A stretch of DNA of 64,000 nucleotides, taken from the NCBI RefSeq assembly GCF_016745425.1, contig NZ_JAERVK010000008.1:1-64000 (forward strand), in the 5' to 3' direction. The notes beneath the pieces are model-generated. The model saw only the letters and a program-made list of their open reading frames with translations, did not search any database and had not been told where the DNA came from. Each line of letters begins with the position of its first letter. Position 1 is the stretch's first letter. A program made the translations under genes and the position numbers. The stretch comes from Candidatus Methylomicrobium oryzae (lineage in GTDB: Bacteria; Pseudomonadota; Gammaproteobacteria; Methylococcales; Methylomonadaceae). Positions 37,222-45,581 of this stretch are shown piece by piece.

Positions 37222-37866
37222 ATGAACCGTTTGCCGCGTCTGCTTTTTCCTTTGCTTTTCAGCCTGAGTGCCTGTTCCGGCCTATATTACAGCGGCTTGG
37301 AAAAAATCGGCATCCCGAAGCGGGAGGTGATGGTCCACCGTGTCGAGAAAGCGCGTGATACCCAGGAAGAGACGAAAGAGCAGTTTAAGTCCGCGCTGGA
37401 CCAGTTCCGGGCGGTAACGCGCTTCCAGGGCGGCGATCTGGAAGCGACCTATGACAGACTGAACGGCGAGTATGAAGCCAGCGCTAAAAAAGCGGAAGAG
37501 GTCAGGTACCGGATCCGGGAGATCGAGGATGTCTCGGACGCGTTGTTCAACGAGTGGAAAAACGAAATCACCCAATACAGCAATGCGTCGCTCAAGCGCA
37601 GCAGCCAGGCCAAGCTTCGGGACACGAAAACCCAGTACCGTCAATTGATTAACGCGATGAAAAACGCCGAGGCGAAAATCGAACCGGTGCTGACGGTGTT
37701 CAGGGATCAGGTGATGTTTTTGAAGCATAATTTGAACGCTCAGGCGATCGCCTCGCTGAAAACCGAATTGGGCTCGATCAATAACGACGTCTCGAACCTG
37801 ATCGCCGCCATGGAGCGGTCGATCAACGAGGCCAATGCGTTTATCCGCACGATGGAAAACAAATAA
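37222..37866 (+). CDS. DUF2959 lipoprotein
   Basis: 214 residues. The ATG at 37222 has GGAGAG four bases before it, and the product opens with a lipoprotein signal (LFSLSAC, Cys about 18), then SGLYYSGLEKIGIPKREVMV as in DUF2959 family proteins. The rest is almost all helical and charged, consistent with a long coiled coil (DTQEETKEQFKSALDQFRAV; SINNDVSNLIAAMERSINEA). Probably attached to the outer membrane facing the periplasm. Function unknown. Confidence 0.8.
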   Translation: MNRLPRLLFPLLFSLSACSGLYYSGLEKIGIPKREVMVHRVEKARDTQEETKEQFKSALDQFRAVTRFQGGDLEATYDRLNGEYEASAKKAEEVRYRIREIEDVSDALFNEWKNEITQYSNASLKRSSQAKLRDTKTQYRQLINAMKNAEAKIEPVLTVFRDQVMFLKHNLNAQAIASLKTELGSINNDVSNLIAAMERSINEANAFIRTMENK

Positions 37867-38012
37867 CGGACCGTCTTTATCAGGCTAGCCGGCAGGAAGC
37901 AGGGAAACCCGGCGGACGCTGAGCGCCATCGTCTATCCCATTTCGTTTTTATCATTCTTCCTGATGCTTCGGCGCTCTTACGCTATCGAAGCGGACTCTT
38001 GGCATCGGGCAC

Positions 38013-38876
38013 CTATTGTTTTGCAGAGGCGGAAAAGGTGTCGCAGGCGGTGATTTCGCCGCTTTCCATGCCTCTGCGCAGCCAGTAAGCGCGCTGCTGC
38101 GATGAACCGTGTGTAAACGAATCGGGACTGATGCTTCTCCCGGCCTGGTGCGCCAACCGATCGTCGCCGATCGCCGAGGCGGCATTCAAACCTTCGTCGA
38201 CATCGCCCGGTTCCAGCATCTGGCGGTATTTATCGGCATGGTGCGCCCAGACGCCGGCAAAACAGTCGGCCTGCAATTCGAGCAAGACCGAGAGAGCCTT
38301 GGCCTGCGCCGGCGCGCCGCGGCGTTGCAGGTCATGCACCTGTCCCGAAACGCCCAGCAGATTCTGCACATGATGCCCGACTTCGTGGCCGATCACATAA
38401 GCCTGGGCGAAATCGCCCGGCGCGCCCAGGCGGCCCAGCTCCCTGAAGAATCCGAGATCCAGGTACACTTTCCGGTCACCGGGACAGTAAAACGGTCCGG
38501 TGGCGGAAGAGGTAAAGCCGCACGCGGATGCGACCTGATCGGTGAACAGGACCAGCTTGGGTTCCTGATAACGCCTGCCGAGACGCGGGAAAATCGCATG
38601 CCAAGTGTCTTCGGTGTCCGCGAGGATCGCGGAAACGAACTGGGCAGTTTCATCGTCAACAGGGGCGGGCGGGCGCGGGGACTCCTCCGTTAATCCGGCG
38701 CTGCCGCCGCCTCGCGTCAGCAAGGCCAGCAGTTCCAGCGGATTTTCCCCCAGCGCGAAAGCGATCAGCATTACGACCGCCAGCATCCCGGCGCTAAGCT
38801 TTATTCTCGGTCCGCCGAAACGGGCGTGGCGCACGTCCTCGACATTTTCGCTCCGTCTGCCTTTCTTCCACAACAT
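38013..38876 (-). CDS. ypfJ: Neutral zinc metallopeptidase (YpfJ family)
   Basis: 287 residues. It opens with the family's usual MLWKKGRRSENVEDVRHARF, followed by a membrane helix (AGMLAVVMLIAFALG), so the catalytic part is probably periplasmic. The zincin motif is AYVIGHEVGHHVQNLLG, with a third likely ligand in LELQADCFAGVWA, and the pair CGFTSSATGPFYCPGDRKVY precedes it. AGGT lies before the ATG. No substrate is established for the family. It is upstream of, and on the same strand as, nothing closely coupled; the YidB-LysM gene begins about 750 bases away with its 3' end 22 bases before this start. Confidence 0.9.
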   Translation of the reverse strand: MLWKKGRRSENVEDVRHARFGGPRIKLSAGMLAVVMLIAFALGENPLELLALLTRGGGSAGLTEESPRPPAPVDDETAQFVSAILADTEDTWHAIFPRLGRRYQEPKLVLFTDQVASACGFTSSATGPFYCPGDRKVYLDLGFFRELGRLGAPGDFAQAYVIGHEVGHHVQNLLGVSGQVHDLQRRGAPAQAKALSVLLELQADCFAGVWAHHADKYRQMLEPGDVDEGLNAASAIGDDRLAHQAGRSISPDSFTHGSSQQRAYWLRRGMESGEITACDTFSASAKQ

Positions 38877-38898
38877 ACCGCTTACCTGTGTGGTATCG

Positions 38899-39624
38899 TT
38901 AGGGGATGCGCAAACTTTGGCCCGGGGATATCCGGTCCGGGTTGTTCAGAATGTCGCGGTTCGCCTCGTAAATGCGTGGCCACTGGTTCGGGTCATGGTA
39001 AAACTGCTTCGCGATTCCCGAAAGCGTGTCGCCGCTCGCGACTTTATAAGTGCGCGGCGGCTGCGGGGCAGGGGATGCCGGAGCGGCCGGCGCGTCGGCT
39101 TTGATTCCCGTGGCAGTCGGCGATGGCGTGGGTTGCTCGGGTTTGATCGAGAACTGCTCCTCTTCTTTGTCCTGGCGTCCGAAATAGACGCCCGCTGCAG
39201 CCGCTGCTGCGGCGATGCCCGCCCCGCCCAGAACCATCTTGCCCCATGTCGCCAGATTGCCCGATTCAGGCTCCTTGCCTTCCGGCGTCAATCTGTCGAC
39301 CATATCGGGCAGGATCTTCGAGAGCACAGAGGGCGCTGCGGATTCGGGAATACCCGCACGTTGGGCCAGGTTTCTGATTTGGTCCTCACCCAATACCTGT
39401 TTCAATTGGTCCGGCTGTACGTTTTGGTTTTTTTCCGTGCCGACCCACGACGAGGCCACCTCTCCGAGTCCGGATTGCTGGAATTTCCGGACCAGCCCGC
39501 CGATGCCTCCCATCGACTCCAGCATGCCCAGGGTGCCGTTTACCAGATTTTGGGTCTTGGGTTCGGCTTCCTCGTCGTTATTTGCGCCGATAGCGGATTT
39601 GACGATTTCGTTAAATAAACTCAT
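38899..39624 (-). CDS. YidB (DUF937) protein with C-terminal LysM
   Basis: 241 residues. The ATG at 39624 is chosen because AGGAGG lies five bases upstream. Residues 1-120 are DUF937/YidB-like: SLFNEIVKSAIG, a Gly-rich GGIGGLVRKFQQSGLGEVAS, VGTEKNQNVQPDQLKQVLGE. A hydrophobic Ala/Gly stretch (VLGGAGIAAAAAAAGVYFG) may be a membrane helix. After a Pro/Ala linker comes a LysM domain (about 192-241: TYKVASGDTLSGIAKQFYHD, ISPGQSLRIP), which binds peptidoglycan-type glycans. The arrangement resembles YgaU-like proteins. It ends 22 bases before the metallopeptidase start, so the two probably form an operon. Confidence 0.85.
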   Translation of the reverse strand: MSLFNEIVKSAIGANNDEEAEPKTQNLVNGTLGMLESMGGIGGLVRKFQQSGLGEVASSWVGTEKNQNVQPDQLKQVLGEDQIRNLAQRAGIPESAAPSVLSKILPDMVDRLTPEGKEPESGNLATWGKMVLGGAGIAAAAAAAGVYFGRQDKEEEQFSIKPEQPTPSPTATGIKADAPAAPASPAPQPPRTYKVASGDTLSGIAKQFYHDPNQWPRIYEANRDILNNPDRISPGQSLRIP

Positions 39625-40164
39625 CACGACCTCCTCGATAACCGGATGAAAAAATCGAAAACGCGGTTGCGGATCAATTACAGGCGATTTTTGCTTCAGG
39701 ACGATTCAAAAATCCGTAAACCTGCCATTGCCGATACCGGACTTAAGGCCCGATTGCATCGGGAATAACATTTAAGAGCAATGAATGCAATCGAGGGTTC
39801 AGAGTGGCGGAATAATCGCGTCCGGTTCAATCTATCGAATTGGTTTAAATGGCAGAGTCAGCTCACAAAACGAAAATATGCAATAAAGCCATCCCAATCC
39901 CGCAGTTCGAGTCAGAAATCCGGTCATTGACCCTCCCGTCCTCGCAAAGCCCCCAATATCAAGATAATCTTTACCTGTCCTTGCCTCTTATGCGATTCTG
40001 CTCCCTGTACGACTCGGTCAGGTTCTCAATTTACGCTCCCGCCCTGTTTAGGTACAGTTAATAGATTAAGAGCCTAAAATACCCGTTGTTGATAACGTTG
40101 AAGCGCCTCCATAGACCGGCGCAAAGCCCCGCCCAAGCAAAGATTAACTATTAAGGACATACCA
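39625..40164. other. Divergent intergenic region
   Basis: 540 bases between the YidB-LysM gene and the symporter gene. An open frame at 39849-40061 has no ribosome site and unconvincing composition. Otherwise I see only presumed promoters. Confidence 0.4.
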
Positions 40165-41427
40165 ATGCCGCCTCACACGCATCACCACGAACAAAAACCC
40201 AATCGCCAGACCTTGTATGTCGCGGCCGCGCTGATTCTCGGCATTGTAGCCGGCGAGCTTTTGAATTTGGCCTTTGCCGGCCCCGAGCCGAGCCCAGCCT
40301 TACAGCAGGTCGTGGCAGTATTGACGGTGCTGACCGATATTTTTTTGCGTCTGATCAAGATGATCATTGCGCCGCTGGTGTTCGCGACGCTGGTAGTCGG
40401 CATGGCGAAAATGGGCGACATCCAGGTCATTGGGCGCATCGGCATTAAAGCGATGCTGTGGTTTTTTTCGGCGTCGATCTTTAGCCTATTGCTCGGCATG
40501 CTGCTCGTGAATCTGTTTCAGCCCGGCACTTCGCTGCACATCCCGTTTCCGCCAGAAGGCGCCTCCACCGGCCTACCGGAGGTCGAGCCGACCTTGCAGA
40601 ATTTCGTAGCGCACGTGTTTCCGAAAAGCATCTTCGAGGCGATGGCCGCCAATGAAATATTGCAGATCGTCGTGTTTTCGATCTTCTTCGGCGTAGCCTC
40701 GGCCGCATTGGGCGATCTGGCCCACCCGATGGTGCTGCTCCTCGACTCGCTGGCGCACATCATGCTGAAAATCACCAGCTACGTGATGCATTACGCGCCG
40801 GTGGCCGTGTTCTCGGCGATCGCGTCGGTAGTCGCGCAAAACGGCATGACGGTATTGCTCTCTTACGGCAAATTCATCGGCGAATTTTATTTCGCGTTGT
40901 TGCTGCTCGGCGGCCTGCTCGCCGGTATCGGTTGGGTGTTTTTAGGACGCCGCCTGCCGTCACTGCTTCGTCACATCCGCGAACCGATGCTGCTCGCTTT
41001 CGGCACCGCCAGCAGCGAGAGCGCCTATCCCAAACTTTTACAGCAGCTCGAACGTTTCGGCTGCGATGAAAAGGTCTGCGGTTTGGTGTTGCCCCTGGGC
41101 TATTCATTCAACCTCGATGGCAGCATGATGTACATGACCTTTGCGTCGCTGTTCATCGCCCAGGCCTACGGCATCGACATGCCGCTCTCGGAACAGCTCT
41201 TGATGTTACTGGTATTGTTGTTCACAAGCAAAGGCGTGGCCGGCGTACCGCGCGCGTCGCTGATCATCATCGCCGCGACTTTGTCAATGTTCCACATTCC
41301 GGAGGCAGGCCTGTTGCTGTTGCTCGGCATCGATCAGGTCCTGGACATGGGGCGCAGTACGACGAACGTGCTGGGTAACAGCATCGCGGCGGCCGTGGTG
41401 AGCCGCTGGGAAAAGGCGCTGCGCTAA
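40165..41427 (+). CDS. Dicarboxylate/amino-acid:cation symporter (DAACS)
   Basis: 420 residues with eight membrane segments plus two re-entrant loops, as in GltP/DctA/GltPh. Family motifs: LRLIKMIIAPLVFATLVVGM in helix 3, the serine-rich hairpin AFGTASSESAYPKLLQQLER, LPLGYSFNLDGSMMYMTFAS (cation- and substrate-binding NxDG), and TSKGVAGVPRASLIIIAATL followed by a DxxRSxTNVLGN region (DMGRSTTNVLGNSIAAAVVS). It takes up dicarboxylates or acidic amino acids with H+ or Na+. Single gene with its own promoter region. Confidence 0.93.
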   Translation: MPPHTHHHEQKPNRQTLYVAAALILGIVAGELLNLAFAGPEPSPALQQVVAVLTVLTDIFLRLIKMIIAPLVFATLVVGMAKMGDIQVIGRIGIKAMLWFFSASIFSLLLGMLLVNLFQPGTSLHIPFPPEGASTGLPEVEPTLQNFVAHVFPKSIFEAMAANEILQIVVFSIFFGVASAALGDLAHPMVLLLDSLAHIMLKITSYVMHYAPVAVFSAIASVVAQNGMTVLLSYGKFIGEFYFALLLLGGLLAGIGWVFLGRRLPSLLRHIREPMLLAFGTASSESAYPKLLQQLERFGCDEKVCGLVLPLGYSFNLDGSMMYMTFASLFIAQAYGIDMPLSEQLLMLLVLLFTSKGVAGVPRASLIIIAATLSMFHIPEAGLLLLLGIDQVLDMGRSTTNVLGNSIAAAVVSRWEKALR

Positions 41428-41559
41428 AAGTGAGTAGAAAGTAGGCAGCCGCACCGCATGGAGAGGGGGCGTCTCAGAATTCGGATCACAGAGTACGCTA
41501 AGCCGGTTGTGTCTTAAAAATGGCTTTTGTTCAACCGAGAATACTTAGGTAAAGGTCTA

Positions 41560-41594
41560 GTAAATATCCCCCGGCAAAGCCGGGGGATATTTAC
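41560..41594. repeat. REP hairpin (GTAAATATCC family), copy 1
   Basis: GTAAATATCCCCCGGC, loop AAA, GCCGGGGGATATTTAC: a perfect 16-bp stem. Nearly the same hairpin lies at 50161-50196 beside a RAYT gene. It follows the symporter gene and may also act as a transcription barrier. Confidence 0.75.
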
Positions 41595-41620
41595 TCACCG
41601 GGGTGTTTAGGATTCCGTAT

Positions 41621-41818
41621 TCAGGGAAATTCGTGTGCCGACTGTCGAAAGAAGGATTCTCGGGTTGGGGGTTCGCCCAGCCACTGCGCCCGGATCAATG
41701 CATCTTGGGATTGAGGCTTTGTCGGCTTTTTATCGGCATCGTATACAGAAATCGTATTGTGCATCGTTGACACGATTACCGCATTAGATGGAACGTCAAA
41801 ATTAATTTCCCAATGCAT
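41621..41818 (-). CDS. Small hypothetical protein after peroxidase
   Basis: 65 residues (MHWEINFDVPSNAVIVSTMH, NTISVYDADKKP, then a polar tail). Its ATG lies inside the last codons of the heme peroxidase gene, a 17-base overlap, suggesting co-translation. The first half looks like two beta strands. No family recognised; no signal peptide, as in the peroxidase. Confidence 0.5.
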   Translation of the reverse strand: MHWEINFDVPSNAVIVSTMHNTISVYDADKKPTKPQSQDALIRAQWLGEPPTRESFFRQSAHEFP

Positions 41819-43532
41819 AATTAACGAAGTCGGGCATATCGAAGTCTTTTCTTTTGCCTATAGTGGGATACCACGCCGGTGCTTGCCGAAGCAGAGAATG
41901 ACCGTCATTCAGCATTAAACCGACGAAAGTTTCAACGATAATACGGCTGCCTACTCGACCGAGTTGCACCGGTGTATCCTCTTCGCCGCCTTTCTCAAAC
42001 CAGTCGTGTTGCGATTCGGCGAGTACGTAGTACCATAAAGGCGCCTTGCCGACGAAACTCGGAAACTTGCGTGCGAGATCGTCCATGCTATCGAGCTTTT
42101 TATAATCATCGGCGTTAGTCGCCTTGCCGATTTTCAATACGTGGTCTGGGAGCGCCTCAAGTCCCATCGCCCGCGCAACATCCTGGCCGGAAGGCAACCC
42201 CATCGCCATGCCGCGCAAGAGATTACGTAAAGCCAAATTCGGTATCTCTTTACCATCCAAAGGTTTAGGCTGAAGCTGCGCAATATCGGTTAACGGCGGC
42301 GCTGGCGTCGACATGTCGATCTTGGAAAACTCCGCCAAGAAAGCTAACGGATTCACCAGTGAAGTATCGATTTTATATGCGGGTTGCGTGCGATCCTTGC
42401 CGATACGACTGTCTTTGTTGCCGGTGAGGTCAAAGAACAAGTTCCAGTCGATACCCCATTCCTTCGGAAATTCATCAAAGCCGTTCAAACCGCGCTGCTT
42501 GAGGCCGGCAAAAATGAATTGCCGACCGTCAATACCTCGTTCACGTTCATTAGGTTGAGTATCATCGGGATGATTACCTCCGCTTAGTTGAGTATTCAAA
42601 CGGTAGATCGGACGCACCATCGAATGCCCGAAACGGTAAGCGGCTGCCGAAAATTCGATCGGCATAAAGGCTTCGTTCTTCGGTTTATAAAACAAGAGCC
42701 GCGGCTTATCTTCAAAAATGGATCGCCCACTAGCCAAATGCGGCAATACGCTTTCGATAATGTCTCGGCGGGCGACTTTATAGAGGAAATCGTGCAGTAC
42801 GACATATTGGTAATGCCAACGGACCAACCGCTGAATTTCACTGAAGCCAATGCGTGAATTATCGTCGGCTAGCCGGTTGTGAAACTGCAAGAAAACCGAA
42901 TGTAATTGGCTGACAATCACATTTTCATCGTTGCGCTTATCGCCGATCAACGCGCGATTATGTACTGTACCGTCTGGATCAACCCAGCGATGACGAGGCA
43001 AATCATGTGCAATGGCTTTGCCGTTTGGTCCTTCCAATAATTCACGGCCGAGTTGAAACTTGCGCCCATTACCCTCGTACATATAAGGTTGATCATCCGG
43101 CCCCCGGCCGTAAAGGCAATCAAGATCGAAACGCGGAGTACGGAAGTCCACCAGAGCATCGACATCATTGCGTTTCTGCAGACTGCTAGCGGGATCGAAG
43201 GTAAGGTCGTGATCGATAAATTGCCCGAGATAAGTATAACCGGCATCGATACCGCTGTTCTCCTCATCATCGTGCAGGCGGGTCGACTGATTTTCTTCGC
43301 TCGGTGCGAAAGGAAGGTTTGTCCCTTCTGCCAATTCTGGATCTGAAGCCATTCCTCCTTCGTCATGTCCATTGCCGGCAAGTTGGCGCAGCGCCTCTTC
43401 CGGCCACTCGGCGGCGGGCAAATTACGGAATATACGCCCGAAACGTCCTTCTGCCTGGGAAGAGCGGCGATCAAAATCGGCTCCGCGGACAGCGCCGTGC
43501 GATGAGTTTTTCTTACCGGGTAAAGTCTTCAT
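41802..43532 (-). CDS. Animal-type heme peroxidase
   Basis: 576 residues, no signal peptide. It matches the bacterial branch of the animal heme peroxidase superfamily: IDAGYTYLGQFIDHDLTFDP holds the distal His in the QFIDHD motif and the adjacent Asp/Thr that link the haem. LYGRGPDDQPYMYEG and GDKRNDENVIVSQLHSVFLQ ('GD.R..E...L...H') are the calcium- and haem-pocket blocks, and AAYRFGHSMVRPIYRLN contains the proximal His. These enzymes use peroxide to oxidise halides or phenols. AAAAGGAGG lies before the ATG. A small gene overlaps its 3' end. Confidence 0.9.
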   Translation of the reverse strand: MKTLPGKKNSSHGAVRGADFDRRSSQAEGRFGRIFRNLPAAEWPEEALRQLAGNGHDEGGMASDPELAEGTNLPFAPSEENQSTRLHDDEENSGIDAGYTYLGQFIDHDLTFDPASSLQKRNDVDALVDFRTPRFDLDCLYGRGPDDQPYMYEGNGRKFQLGRELLEGPNGKAIAHDLPRHRWVDPDGTVHNRALIGDKRNDENVIVSQLHSVFLQFHNRLADDNSRIGFSEIQRLVRWHYQYVVLHDFLYKVARRDIIESVLPHLASGRSIFEDKPRLLFYKPKNEAFMPIEFSAAAYRFGHSMVRPIYRLNTQLSGGNHPDDTQPNERERGIDGRQFIFAGLKQRGLNGFDEFPKEWGIDWNLFFDLTGNKDSRIGKDRTQPAYKIDTSLVNPLAFLAEFSKIDMSTPAPPLTDIAQLQPKPLDGKEIPNLALRNLLRGMAMGLPSGQDVARAMGLEALPDHVLKIGKATNADDYKKLDSMDDLARKFPSFVGKAPLWYYVLAESQHDWFEKGGEEDTPVQLGRVGSRIIVETFVGLMLNDGHSLLRQAPAWYPTIGKRKDFDMPDFVNYALGN

Positions 43533-43887
43533 AAAAATCCTCCTTTTCTAAATTAAAAATCGATCCTGCTTGTATTGAGGTTACCCATACATAAAGCGAA
43601 ACGTGGACGAAAAAGCTGCTGCAGCCATTTCGCGGTATGAGAGATTACTATGCTGCGATTCAATAAATAACTAAGACTGCCGCTCAAACTCAGGTGGCAA
43701 TGTTATTTAGAACGCGCTCATCGTTGGCATATGGCTCAAACTATACTTTTACTTTAAAACGTACATGTTCAGTTGCTTATAAGCTTAAATAAGGAAGGTT
43801 GTTTTTTTGGAGATATAGATCTTTCTTTCCAAAAATTCTTTCCCAAAATCATCTGCTGTTGTTTCCTTATTTGGGAGATCACGAAAG
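43533..43887. other. Upstream region of peroxidase gene
   Basis: About 355 AT-rich bases without a supported gene. It should contain the peroxidase promoter on the minus strand and the ribosome site of the broken gene at 43888. Confidence 0.4.
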
Positions 43888-44126
43888 ATGAATTTTAATG
43901 AAAAAATACCTTAGACTTTGATGAGGCAGAGTTTATAGCGAATGTCTCTAGAATGATACTCATAAAGAATGATATAGAACAGATAAAAAATGGGGATATA
44001 ATGTATTTATTTTTTCCTTTGTCTATGATCTATTTAATCACGACAAGTAATTTACCTATATTACAAAGGCTGAATATTTATAATAGTTACTTAACGGAAG
44101 CCGAGGCGAGGGAATCGATTAACTGA
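43888..44126 (+). pseudogene. AT-rich gene broken by one frameshift
   Basis: GGGAGATCACGAAAG precedes an ATG that reads MNFNEKIP and stops. The next frame, from 43914, runs 70 codons (DFDEAEFIANVSRMILIKND, IEQIKNGDIMYLFFPLSMIY, ... YLTEAEARESIN) to TGA at 44124. A single-base shift in the A-run at 43901-43906 would join the two into a protein of about 79 residues. Base composition is much richer in A/T than the neighbours. It could be a pseudogene, a sequencing error or a slippage site. No family recognised. Confidence 0.45.
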
Positions 44127-44443
44127 TATGGAATAGCTGTTATATAAATTGGAGCGATCGCGTGCGGACTAGAGCATTTTAAGATCGAGTGAATAGCAAC
44201 TTCCGACCCTGGCGTCGTCGAAGGTGTTTTGCAGCATGGGAGAACCTGATGCCCAGAGCCTATTCGATGATTTCGCGGATCGCCTTCTGCTTCGCCCAGG
44301 CTGACGCGACTTTAACAAAAACTATCCGCATCACCGGCATCCGTAAATGCCGTCGAAAAGCTTGAAAAATGTCAGGGTTCCGGTTTAATAGAGAATAAGC
44401 GGATTACTTTTTGTTTTACCTTAACCATTTCGGGAAGACCACT
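44127..44443. other. Intergenic region before creA
   Basis: About 315 bases. A minus-strand frame near 44200-44310 reads SAWAKQKAIREIIE then stop, which may be a gene relic but is too short to assign. Otherwise presumed promoter DNA for creA. Confidence 0.35.
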
Positions 44444-44911
44444 ATGAAAAAACGAAGCATCGTCAGTCTGTTATTGATCGCTTGGGGCACAACCGCGCTG
44501 GCCGACACGATCGGCTCCGTAGATACCGAATTCAAGCTGATCGGCCCCGACAACAAGATCGTGATCGAGGCATTTGACGATCCGGAAGTCGCCGGAGTGA
44601 CTTGTTACATCAGCCGGGCGAAAACGGGCGGAGTTTCCGGGGCCGTCGGCGTCGCTGAAGATACTTCCGATGCGTCGCTGTCCTGCCACCAGACCGGCGC
44701 GATCAATCTCGACCCTAAGATCAAATCGGGCGATCGCGACGGCGAGAACGTGTTCAAAAAACGCACCTCGCTGGTGTTCAAGTCGATGCAGGTAGTCAGA
44801 TTTTTCGACAAAACCCGCAATACCCTGGTTTATATGGTCTACAGCGACCGGGTATTGAAGGGCTCGCCGAAAAACAGCGTTTCCGCCGTACCGATTCAAG
44901 CCTGGCGCTAA
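44444..44911 (+). CDS. creA: CreA family periplasmic protein
   Basis: 155 residues; the ATG at 44444 has GGGAAG upstream and gives a signal peptide ([20 protein letters not shown], cleavage before DTIGSVD). The mature part follows CreA throughout: [56 protein letters not shown] (two Cys likely disulphide-bonded), [20 protein letters not shown] and [21 protein letters not shown]. coli CreA has about 157 residues. The family's function is unknown. No creBCD genes are nearby; a small lipoprotein gene follows about 200 bases later. Confidence 0.95.
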   Translation: MKKRSIVSLLLIAWGTTALADTIGSVDTEFKLIGPDNKIVIEAFDDPEVAGVTCYISRAKTGGVSGAVGVAEDTSDASLSCHQTGAINLDPKIKSGDRDGENVFKKRTSLVFKSMQVVRFFDKTRNTLVYMVYSDRVLKGSPKNSVSAVPIQAWR

Positions 44912-45112
44912 ATTCGGACGCGATGAAGCGGTTCGGGGGGATCGTATCGAACCTGCGGAAGGACTTGCGGGTCTGATAAAACAGGTGACAGGCTTGCGGC
45001 GCGGCAGCGCAAACCGCTTCGCGGACGGCAGCCGGTTGACGACGTTCGGGTTGTTTTCCCCGATGGATTTTTCCGGAACGGGAACGCTTCCATTGCAGGG
45101 TAGGAAAGAGCG

Positions 45113-45466
45113 ATGAAGTTCAATACTGGAAGATGGGCTACGGTGATTCTCCTGAGTTTGCTGATGCTCGGCTGTTCGAGCATACGGGCTAGAACCGACA
45201 TTGTTGATCAAGACGATAAATGGCGGGTTTATCCCGGCGTTCGGCAGGATGTGAACGATTTCGGAACACTAATGAAAGGCCAGCCTTTGAAAACCGATGA
45301 GGAAGGTGTGCAGCCGGGATGGATCAACGGGATTGTCGGCTTCATTCTGGCTTTCGATCTGCCTTTTTCGACCGTTTTCGATACGGTTGTGGTGCCTTAT
45401 GACCTCTATCGCATTTACAATCCGGAAGCGTTCCGTAAAAACGACCGTGCCTCGACCGATAAATGA
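45113..45466 (+). CDS. YceK/YidQ-like lipoprotein
   Basis: 117 residues. GGAAAGAG precedes the ATG. Lipobox LLMLGC (Cys about 21) follows a short signal. The body (YPGVRQDVNDFGTLM, then PGWINGIVGFILAFDLPFST, VFDTVVVPYDLYRIYNP) matches the YceK/YidQ family of small lipoproteins, which share 'YPG...D' and 'DLPxSxxxDTxxLPYD'. Probably outer-membrane. Function unknown. It may share a transcript with creA 200 bases upstream. Confidence 0.85.
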   Translation: MKFNTGRWATVILLSLLMLGCSSIRARTDIVDQDDKWRVYPGVRQDVNDFGTLMKGQPLKTDEEGVQPGWINGIVGFILAFDLPFSTVFDTVVVPYDLYRIYNPEAFRKNDRASTDK

Positions 45467-45581
45467 CGTGCTTTCTAAGGTAGCGATAGAGGCACAGGGC
45501 GAGTCCCAGAGCATGAAGCGGAGTCCCAAGTCCTTTGTATCAGGGACGATTATCCGGCGATAGCAGGGAAGGCCAATCGTT

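Noticed and set aside
44180-44310. Possible minus-strand helicase relic (SAWAKQKAIREIIE)
   Set aside because: Only 14 to 30 residues before a stop; the likeness to RecD-type helicase helices is too short to support a pseudogene call.
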